NCBI GenBank assembly: GCA_027357125.1
Contig: DAHVVW010000025.1
Span: 1 to 11,748, forward strand
Origin: Clostridiales bacterium
GTDB lineage: Bacteria > Bacillota > Desulfitobacteriia > Desulfitobacteriales > Desulfitobacteriaceae
DNA length: 11,748 nucleotides
Reading direction: 5' to 3'
In this document: positions 6,948 through 11,748 of the stretch, one piece after another
Layout of the letters: the number at the start of each line of letters is the position of its first letter
Position numbering within the stretch: position 1 is the first letter of the stretch
Translations under genes and position numbers: made by a program
Notes under the pieces: generated by a model
Databases searched by the model: none
Seen by the model: the letters and a program-made list of their open reading frames with translations, nothing else
Told to the model about the DNA's origin: nothing

Positions 6948-7125
6948 CAAATAGCCCTCCATCCGGATTATTCGGATGACAGTCGTGTGTTTATTCAACC
7001 CACGCCCAGCAAGAGTTCTTCAGCCCTCAAACCCTCACTTCGGCGGCTATTCCTTTCCATCATCCCTCATCGCTGGCTGAGCTTGGGATGTGTACTCTTC
7101 ATAAACCGCACCTCTATCGCCTATT
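6948..7125 (-). promoter_or_regulatory. Lysine riboswitch aptamer (L box)
   Basis: Read on the minus strand, the conserved blocks of the lysine riboswitch family (Rfam RF00168) appear in order: GAGGTGCGG (7114-7106), AAGAGTA with the loop-E signature (7099-7093), GGAAAGG (near 7059-7053), GCCGCCGAAGTG (7047-7036), TTGCTGGGCGTG (about 7013-7002), TTGAATAAA (near 6998-6990), GACTGTCA (6984-6977) and GGAGGGCTATTTG (6960-6948). P1 closes by AATAG (7125-7121) with CTATT near the 3' end. P3 pairs AGTGAGGGTT with AACTCTTGCT including G-U pairs. P5 is ATCCG/CGGAT at 6961-6977. Order and spacing match the B. subtilis lysC leader closely. Bound lysine should favour the downstream terminator and lower lysA expression. 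Confidence 0.96.
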
Positions 7126-7137
7126 CAATTTTGATTA

Positions 7138-7166
7138 ATTATCCTATATTAGCCTTACAGTGTCAA
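7138..7166 (-). promoter_or_regulatory. Sigma-A-type promoter for the lysine riboswitch and lysA
   Basis: On the minus strand a perfect -35 TTGACA (7166-7161) is separated by 17 bp from -10 GATAAT (7143-7138, five of six consensus bases). Transcription should start near 7131, a few bases before riboswitch helix P1, exactly as needed for a leader-controlled gene. Confidence 0.9.
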
Positions 7167-7186
7167 CAGGAAAGTCTACCCTGAAA

Positions 7187-7221
7187 ATCGAGGTTCGAGG
7201 CACGATGCACGAGCCACGAGT
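7187..7221. repeat. Heptamer array, five degenerate 7-bp units
   Basis: Five consecutive 7-mers: ATCGAGG, TTCGAGG, CACGATG, CACGAGC, CACGAGT. The core CGA keeps phase throughout. It lies in the spacer between the feo operon and the lysA promoter. The period matches the arrays at 1077-1154 although the unit sequence differs. Confidence 0.65.
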
Positions 7222-7277
7222 GCATAAACTTCTGTCGGGTCTTGATAGGCTTCGTGAGAAATTATCAACTCTAATGG

Positions 7278-7293
7278 TGCTGCCGAGGCAGCA
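7278..7293. other. Perfect palindrome downstream of the feo operon, possible weak terminator
   Basis: TGCTGCC-GA-GGCAGCA is fully palindromic and about 30 bp beyond the stop codon of the Cys-rich gene. A second short palindrome, AGGGT-CT-ACCCT, follows at 7296-7307. No U-tract is present on either strand, so intrinsic termination is doubtful. In the 157-bp spacer 7167-7323 I see no gene. It also contains the direct repeat GTCTACCCT at 7174-7182 and 7299-7307. Confidence 0.4.
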
Positions 7294-7323
7294 TGAGGGT
7301 CTACCCTATGGAAAGGTAACGCC

Positions 7324-7551
7324 TTATTTACAAGAAGTGCACGAACTTCCCCCTGCGCTGCACTTGCTGCAACTACCGGAACAGCCGGTCTCCATGGGCT
7401 GACGGCACCGCGGACAACTCATGGCCGGGCCATCGAGCGGATAACCGCACTGCGGACAGCTTGCGGCCGCAACTGAGCAGACCGATGGCTTTACTATCGA
7501 TGCGGTTTTCGGTCTCGCGCGTTCTATTATCTTCGGTATTAGTTTGAACAT
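7324..7551 (-). CDS. Small Cys-rich zinc-ribbon-like protein linked to feoB
   Basis: Not assignable to a named family. Start chosen at ATG 7551-7549, with AGGAG about 10 nt and GAGG 4 nt upstream, giving 75 residues. The first about 30 residues are basic and amphipathic (MFKLIPKIIERARPK). Then CPQCGYPLD and SCPRCRQP place four cysteines (32, 35, 46, 49) as a CxxC-10-CxxC zinc ribbon. The tail adds CSGSCSKC and CTSCK (Cys57, 61, 64, 71, 74). With Cys25 there are ten cysteines. No transmembrane segment is obvious, unlike the usual FeoB-associated Cys-rich membrane protein. It begins 35 bp after the feoB stop codon and is surely the last gene of that operon. Inferred role: an accessory or metal/redox-sensing partner of FeoB, filling the place of FeoC found in enteric bacteria. 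Zinc or iron-sulfur binding is untested. Confidence 0.75.
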   Translation of the reverse strand: MFKLIPKIIERARPKTASIVKPSVCSVAAASCPQCGYPLDGPAMSCPRCRQPMETGCSGSCSKCSAGGSSCTSCK

Positions 7552-7586
7552 AGCGCCTCTTCTCCTTTTCCGGCCACCCACTTAGC

Positions 7587-9578
7587 TTAGGCTACCCCTT
7601 TGGCACCAGTCCCCGAGCGTTCTCCCCAAACTCTGTTCTTGAGGATCTTAACCGCAAACACTACCACCAGAATCAACCCCCAGAACACCGCAATAATCCC
7701 GGCAATTTGCAGTGGTGTGTCCGTACCGATGATACGGGCAGACTGGGCTGTGATCCCGCCGATCAGGAAAGCTATGACCCAAGTGCTGAGCCACATCACA
7801 GCAGCTTCCCGTTTCGAGCGTTCCTTAAACATTACCATAATTGACGCAATGCAGGGAACAAATAAAGTAATGGTTACGAGTGACACAATTGTTTGAATCG
7901 GAGTGAGCGGCAACCCGGCCAGACCGGCAGCCCCAAAGTCCCGGCGCACAATCCCCATGATAAAAGCCGTGGATGCGTCCCGCGGCAAACTGAGCCATTT
8001 AACGGTAAGAGGAGCCAACATATTTTGCAAGAAATCCAAAATCCCGGTCACCTGAAAAACACTGATAATTAAAGCGCCTAAAGCAAAAAGCGGCAAAGCC
8101 TCTTTGACAAATTGGTAAGATTTAATCCAAGTCTTAGTTAAGACATTGTTTATTCGCGGTATTCTAAGGGGAGGCAAATCAATCAGCAAATCTGAAGACT
8201 TGCCGGAGAGCAAAATGTTCATTAAAGTTCCGACAGCGACTAAAACTCCTAAGATGATCATGACATAGAGAGCGGCGAACTGCGGTCCGACTGTCGCCAA
8301 CATTCCTGCGATCACACCTAACTGAGCGGAGCACGGTATCGCGAGGCCGAGCAAGAAAATGGCAATTCGCCTCTCCCGTTCCGAGCCCAGCAAGCGGGTC
8401 GTGATCGTAGCCATGGTCACACATCCGAACCCCAGAATCATCGGAATGACTGCCCGCCCATTTAAGCCAATCCCAGTTAAAACCCGATCCACTAGGGTGG
8501 CGATCCTGGGCAGGTAACCGGAATCCTCAAACAGGGACAAAAAGAGATAAAAACCGGCAACCAAGGGTAAGAGCAAACCGAAAACATAGGTTAGAGTCAT
8601 GGTAAATAACCCGAATTCCCCGATTAAGATAGTTCCTAAGGCCGAACTTTGCTGCACAAAATGACCGACCACAGATCGGATAAACGGTTCCACGTGCCCG
8701 ATCATGATTGTTTCTTCCGTAAAACCGACAACTGTCCCGGCTACGAACACCCCAATCAACTTATACATCAGATATAAAGCTACAATGAGAATGGGGATGC
8801 CGGTAAGCGGCCGGATCATCAGGCGGTTTAAAGTGTTGACCCACGCCGATTTATTGTTAACTTCCTTAACCACATATTCCACGATCTCGTTGACGCGTTT
8901 GCGCCTCTTCAGATAAATCTCTTCCCGGAAATTGAGGGGCTCAAGACCGTGACGCTCTGCAACCGCCACATCCCCTTCAAGTATAAGCAGTGCTTCACCC
9001 CGGCTCCCGACGCGGTCTGCAAATTCATCCAGTTTCTGCCGCAAATCCGGTTCACAATTACCAATTCGCGCCTGAAAAATGCTCTGTTTTAATTCGTCCA
9101 TACCCTTTTTGGCAACCGCCACAGTCGGAATAACCGGCACTCCCAGCAATTTGCTCAGCAGGGCATAGTCAATCTTTAAGCCTTGCCTTTCAGCCTCGTC
9201 AACCATGTTCAAGGCCACAATGACAGGCACGCCTGTATCAATCACCTGCTGCGTTAAGAATAAGTCCCTCTCCAGATAAACAGCATTGACTACATTGACG
9301 ACGATGTCAGCCGTTAAAATAACATCCCTGGCTACTCTTTCTTCATCATTAAATGATGAAATTCCATAAACTCCAGGAGTGTCAATCACAACATCTCCTT
9401 GGAAGTGCCCGGATGAAATCTCCAAAGTAGTACCCGGATAGTTCGAAACATCTACATACATCCCTGTTAAACTGTTAAAGAACACGGACTTGCCGGCGTT
9501 GGGATTACCGGCCAACACGATCCTGCGCGCCCCTTCCGGAACTTCTATGTCCAAACTGCAACCATGACAGTGTGACAT
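7587..9578 (-). CDS. feoB: Ferrous iron transport protein B
   Basis: Imports Fe2+ through the cytoplasmic membrane, with an N-terminal GTPase domain controlling the channel. The 663 residues are normal length. G motifs: G1 GNPNAGKS (24-31), G2 NYPGTT (46-51), G3 DTPG (66-69), G4 NMVD (124-127). The membrane domain begins about 255 with many hydrophobic segments. The two FeoB gate regions are visible: GFGCVTMATITTR with Cys386 and PCSAQ (415-419), then LFVPCIASI with Cys576. The extreme N-terminus MSHCHGCSL carries a short Cys/His cluster before the GTPase. ATG 9578-9576 is preceded by GGGGGATGATGAGAG. It sits 38 bp after feoA and 35 bp before the Cys-rich gene, in a Fur-box-bearing operon. 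Confidence 0.97.
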   Translation of the reverse strand: MSHCHGCSLDIEVPEGARRIVLAGNPNAGKSVFFNSLTGMYVDVSNYPGTTLEISSGHFQGDVVIDTPGVYGISSFNDEERVARDVILTADIVVNVVNAVYLERDLFLTQQVIDTGVPVIVALNMVDEAERQGLKIDYALLSKLLGVPVIPTVAVAKKGMDELKQSIFQARIGNCEPDLRQKLDEFADRVGSRGEALLILEGDVAVAERHGLEPLNFREEIYLKRRKRVNEIVEYVVKEVNNKSAWVNTLNRLMIRPLTGIPILIVALYLMYKLIGVFVAGTVVGFTEETIMIGHVEPFIRSVVGHFVQQSSALGTILIGEFGLFTMTLTYVFGLLLPLVAGFYLFLSLFEDSGYLPRIATLVDRVLTGIGLNGRAVIPMILGFGCVTMATITTRLLGSERERRIAIFLLGLAIPCSAQLGVIAGMLATVGPQFAALYVMIILGVLVAVGTLMNILLSGKSSDLLIDLPPLRIPRINNVLTKTWIKSYQFVKEALPLFALGALIISVFQVTGILDFLQNMLAPLTVKWLSLPRDASTAFIMGIVRRDFGAAGLAGLPLTPIQTIVSLVTITLFVPCIASIMVMFKERSKREAAVMWLSTWVIAFLIGGITAQSARIIGTDTPLQIAGIIAVFWGLILVVVFAVKILKNRVWGERSGTGAKGVA

Positions 9579-9616
9579 CTCTCATCATCCCCCAGTTGTC
9601 AAATTATTACGTCAGA

Positions 9617-9838
9617 TTATTGGGTCAGACTAACCCCAATTTCGCGAGCCAACTGTCTGCCAAGTGCTATTAACTGTCGATTCTTGCGCACTACAACCGG
9701 GCCCGCAGGCACTACCTCTTCGCAACTCAGCCACTCGCCTTCGGCAATACCGAAACGAATTGCCTGCGCTCGTACTTTATCATTAGGAATGTGCGCAATT
9801 GTAAAGGACTGCCCCTTTTTCACTCCATCGAGAGTCAT
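9617..9838 (-). CDS. feoA: Ferrous iron transport protein A
   Basis: Small cytoplasmic SH3-like protein needed for FeoB activity. Start chosen at ATG 9838-9836 because AGGAGGAGGATGGAAA precedes it; the longer frame from 9892 runs back through that ribosome binding site. This gives 73 residues, standard for FeoA. Typical features: TLDGVKKGQSFTIAHI at the N-terminus, a central AQAIRFGIAEGEWLSCEE corresponding to the family's R..LGI..G motif, and GPVVVRKNRQLIALGRQLAREIGV at the C-terminus, like the usual LG..LA..I.V ending. First gene of the feoA-feoB-Cys-rich operon. Confidence 0.95.
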   Translation of the reverse strand: MTLDGVKKGQSFTIAHIPNDKVRAQAIRFGIAEGEWLSCEEVVPAGPVVVRKNRQLIALGRQLAREIGVSLTQ

Positions 9839-9876
9839 TTTCCATCCTCCTCCTTTGCCCCACCAATGGCAAAACG

Positions 9877-9891
9877 TGACAACGATTATCA
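9877..9891. promoter_or_regulatory. Fur-box-like site 1, in the feoA leader
   Basis: TGACAACGATTATCA is an imperfect 7-1-7 inverted repeat of the Fur type (consensus TGATAAT-N-ATTATCA): one half is perfect, the other 5 of 7. It lies 39 bp upstream of the feoA start codon and about 100 bp downstream of the predicted transcription start. It may repress a secondary start or act with site 2. Confidence 0.75.
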
Positions 9892-9963
9892 TTTAAGCAA
9901 AAAGGAAATAAAGCAATAACGGTATGTCCTAGGAAATTATCTAAAAGTATACATTTAATTAAG

Positions 9964-9978
9964 TGAGAACGGTTATCA
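9964..9978. promoter_or_regulatory. Fur-box-like site 2, at the feo promoter
   Basis: TGAGAACGGTTATCA matches the Fur 7-1-7 pattern at 5 of 7 and 6 of 7 positions. It lies just downstream of the predicted transcription start (about +8 to +22), so iron-loaded Fur there would block RNA polymerase. Together with site 1 it predicts induction of feoAB under iron limitation. Confidence 0.8.
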
Positions 9979-9992
9979 TTTTCTTTGTCTTT

Positions 9993-10022
9993 ATTATAGT
10001 ATTTAATCTAGCTAGAAGTCAA
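9993..10022 (-). promoter_or_regulatory. Sigma-A-type promoter of the feo operon
   Basis: On the minus strand -35 TTGACT (10022-10017, five of six) and a perfect -10 TATAAT (9998-9993) are 18 bp apart. Transcription should start near 9986, giving a leader of about 150 nt before feoA. Between this promoter and the flavoprotein gene (10023-10123) I see only weak inverted repeats and no convincing terminator. Confidence 0.88.
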
Positions 10023-10123
10023 TCCCTACAAAAATACTACGATAAAAACTTTTTTTCTCAAAGAGCTTTGGTGGAGGGAGCATCCATCAACCAACCCGGG
10101 ATGTGCTAACTCAGACTACTGCG

Positions 10124-11748
10124 CTAGTCCGCCTTCCGGTAATGAGCCCCTAAGCTGTCCCGGCGCTGCCAGGCAGCCTGTGTTATCAGCACAGCAGTTA
10201 GAATCATCAGCTTTAACTGGTGGTGAGCAAGCAATTCTGTATAACTATGGCAGCGGTATTGTTCGAGATATACTTGAAATTTACTCAGCTCTTCCATCGC
10301 CTGCGACAGCCCGGCTCCGCTGCGCACGATGCCGACATTCAGCCCCATGAGAAAACGCAGCTTTTTCTTTATCTCCTCAAGGCTATATCCAGCTTGAGCA
10401 CTATTCCTGATTTCCTGGGCTTCATTCCCGTCGGCCCCAGGCAAATCATGTGCTTGATTGTCTTTTTCCCAAGGCAGGTCATGCTGAAGATGAATCCCGT
10501 CATCAGCTAAAAGCTGCTTGATATCTGCGAGTTTCAATGAACTTTGGGCAGAGGTCTTTAACGCATCATCCAGGTCACGCCCCGCATGCCGACCAACTTC
10601 GATCCCGAAAACCACGGCCTCGGTTAGGGCATTCCCTGCCAGGCGGTTGGCACCGTGGACCCCGCCTGTTACCTCCCCGCAGGCATAAAGCCCGGAAGCT
10701 CCTGTGCGTCCGAATTCGTCAATCACGATTCCGCCCATCATGAAATGGGCGGCCGTGCCGACTTCTATGGTCGTGCTGCCATTTAAGCGCCGCTGAATCG
10801 GTTCGTATTCCCTTGTCATCTTTGCAGGAGGGACTTCGCTAAAGTCTACATAAACACCCCCGTGCTCGCTCCCGCGGCCGCTCCTTATTTCCTCATACAC
10901 AGCCCGGGCCATAACATCCCGGGTCGCCATATCACCCTCCGGGGAATAGCGCGTCATAAAAGCATCCCCTAGCTTGTTTCTGAGCACCGCCCCATCGCTG
11001 AAAGGTGCGGTCGATAAAACTTCCTTACTTGCCCCCATGCTAACCGTGGGATGAAACTGGATAAATTCCATGTCCCGCACCTTGGCTCCTGCCAAATACC
11101 CGAGAGCATAGCCGTCCCCGCTCACATCTCCGGCGTTCGTAGTGAGAGGATATAACTGCCCAACTCCGCCACTGGCCAAGATAACCACCCTGGACTCAAA
11201 AAACCAGACTTGGGGCTTGCCTCGGTCTAAACCGTAAGCGCCGCCAACTGTACCATCCTTCTTCAACAGTCCTGTGATCAGAATTCCATTGAGTAAAGTG
11301 ACCCCCGCTTCTTTGGCTTTCTCCAGCAAAGGCAGACTTAAGGCCAGCCCTGCGTTATGCGTAGAACGCAAATGCCTGGCGTCGACCGTAAGTATCCGCT
11401 CTCTGCCATGTCCGGGCGAGCCTTTGCTCGAGATGTGCCCGTCCTGCCGTAGAAACGGCACGCCCCAGCGCTCCAGGCTTTTTATCCCGTCTTCTGCTTT
11501 GGCGGCTAATTTCCGGACAAGCTTCGGATCATTAAGATATACCCCACCTGCCAACGTATCTTCCACATGCTCCCTTACTGTGCCACTCTTAGGGGCTTCA
11601 GCCAACACAGCCGCCATGCTGTTGCGAGTCATGATCGTATTGCCGCTCTGCCCCACTTTCCCTTTAGAGACAATGGTCACATTCCAGCCCTTAGCTCTTA
11701 ACTCCAAAGCGGCACTTAAGCCTGCCAACCCCCCACCAATGACTAAGG
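10124..11748 (-). CDS. FAD-dependent succinate dehydrogenase/fumarate reductase/aspartate oxidase-family flavoprotein, 5' end outside window
   Basis: Family members oxidise succinate or L-aspartate, or reduce fumarate, on FAD. About 540 codons are visible, starting in the dinucleotide-binding motif LVIGGGLAGLSAAL at the window edge, so only a few N-terminal residues are missing. Counting from the codon at 11728: FHPTVSM (226-231), MATRDVMARA with the catalytic-type arginine (about 270), HFMMGGI with His328, and HGANRLAGNAL (358-367) with the substrate-binding arginine. The segment that carries the covalent-FAD histidine in SdhA/FrdA here reads SGNTIMTRNSMAAV without His, so FAD should be non-covalent as in L-aspartate oxidase. 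The C-terminal helical domain is recognisable (LMGLNVGIVRSGAGLSQAMEEL), preceded by an unusual acidic, Asp/Gln-rich linker. Candidates are an NadB-like aspartate oxidase or a soluble fumarate reductase-type subunit; partners are outside the window. Confidence 0.85.
   Translation of the reverse strand, partial: LVIGGGLAGLSAALELRAKGWNVTIVSKGKVGQSGNTIMTRNSMAAVLAEAPKSGTVREHVEDTLAGGVYLNDPKLVRKLAAKAEDGIKSLERWGVPFLRQDGHISSKGSPGHGRERILTVDARHLRSTHNAGLALSLPLLEKAKEAGVTLLNGILITGLLKKDGTVGGAYGLDRGKPQVWFFESRVVILASGGVGQLYPLTTNAGDVSGDGYALGYLAGAKVRDMEFIQFHPTVSMGASKEVLSTAPFSDGAVLRNKLGDAFMTRYSPEGDMATRDVMARAVYEEIRSGRGSEHGGVYVDFSEVPPAKMTREYEPIQRRLNGSTTIEVGTAAHFMMGGIVIDEFGRTGASGLYACGEVTGGVHGANRLAGNALTEAVVFGIEVGRHAGRDLDDALKTSAQSSLKLADIKQLLADDGIHLQHDLPWEKDNQAHDLPGADGNEAQEIRNSAQAGYSLEEIKKKLRFLMGLNVGIVRSGAGLSQAMEELSKFQVYLEQYRCHSYTELLAHHQLKLMILTAVLITQAAWQRRDSLGAHYRKAD

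Noticed and set aside
6945..7402. Two plus-strand ORFs (79 and 80 codons) over this stretch
   Set aside because: They are antisense to the lysine riboswitch and to the spacer/Cys-rich gene, have no ribosome binding site and no protein-like composition.
7552..7581. GTG start (7581) for the Cys-rich protein
   Set aside because: The added residues GGRKRRRGA are the translation of the ribosome binding site region; ATG 7551 is better placed.
9839..9892. Longer feoA frame starting at 9892
   Set aside because: It would run through the Fur-box-like site and the GGAGGAGG ribosome binding site; ATG 9838 gives the standard FeoA length.
10030..10110. Terminator after the flavoprotein gene
   Set aside because: Only CAAAG/CTTTG with a 2-nt loop and an imperfect TTGGT..ACCAA pairing are present; neither is followed by a T-tract on the minus strand.

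Overview
The window looks like low-to-mid GC Firmicutes DNA, most plausibly an anaerobic, spore-forming-type member of the Clostridia (Peptococcaceae-like). This rests on strong GGAGG ribosome binding sites, GTG start use, a B. subtilis-type lysine riboswitch, a wall-anchored protein with cell-wall-binding repeats type 2 (CWB2), and a Fur-controlled feoAB operon. The taxonomic call is inference. Every supported gene is on the minus strand, so transcription runs from high to low coordinates.

Reading in the direction of transcription: (1) 11748-10124 is a FAD-dependent flavoprotein of the succinate dehydrogenase/fumarate reductase/L-aspartate oxidase family, cut by the window edge. (2) 10022-7324 is a ferrous-iron uptake operon. 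It has a near-consensus promoter, two Fur-box-like sites, feoA, feoB, and then a 75-residue protein with ten cysteines. (3) 7323-7167 is a gene-free spacer holding a five-unit heptamer array and a hairpin. (4) 7166-5478 is a complete lysine-control unit: TTGACA/GATAAT promoter, lysine riboswitch aptamer, terminator-type expression platform, lysA (diaminopimelate decarboxylase) and a terminator. (5) 5477-4920 has no large gene but is full of structure: a 36-codon ORF followed by a strong intrinsic terminator, a nested stem-loop element and a REP-like hairpin. (6) 4907-3165 encodes a secreted lytic-transglycosylase-like protein with three CWB2 repeats. (7) 3004-1 holds two nucleotide-sugar genes, a PglF/FlaA1-type membrane dehydratase and a UDP-GlcNAc-type 6-dehydrogenase (cut by the left edge). 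They are separated by a conspicuous palindrome built of heptamers.

Functionally, regions 4-7 lean towards the cell envelope: meso-diaminopimelate/lysine metabolism, peptidoglycan cleavage with wall anchoring, and activated sugars for a surface polysaccharide or glycan. The iron operon is a separate unit. The best candidates for something undescribed are the Cys-rich protein tied to feoB, the small ORF/transcript between two related terminators, the nested stem-loop element at 5154-5218, and the intercistronic heptamer palindrome at 1080-1153. No clearly new multi-gene system is visible.
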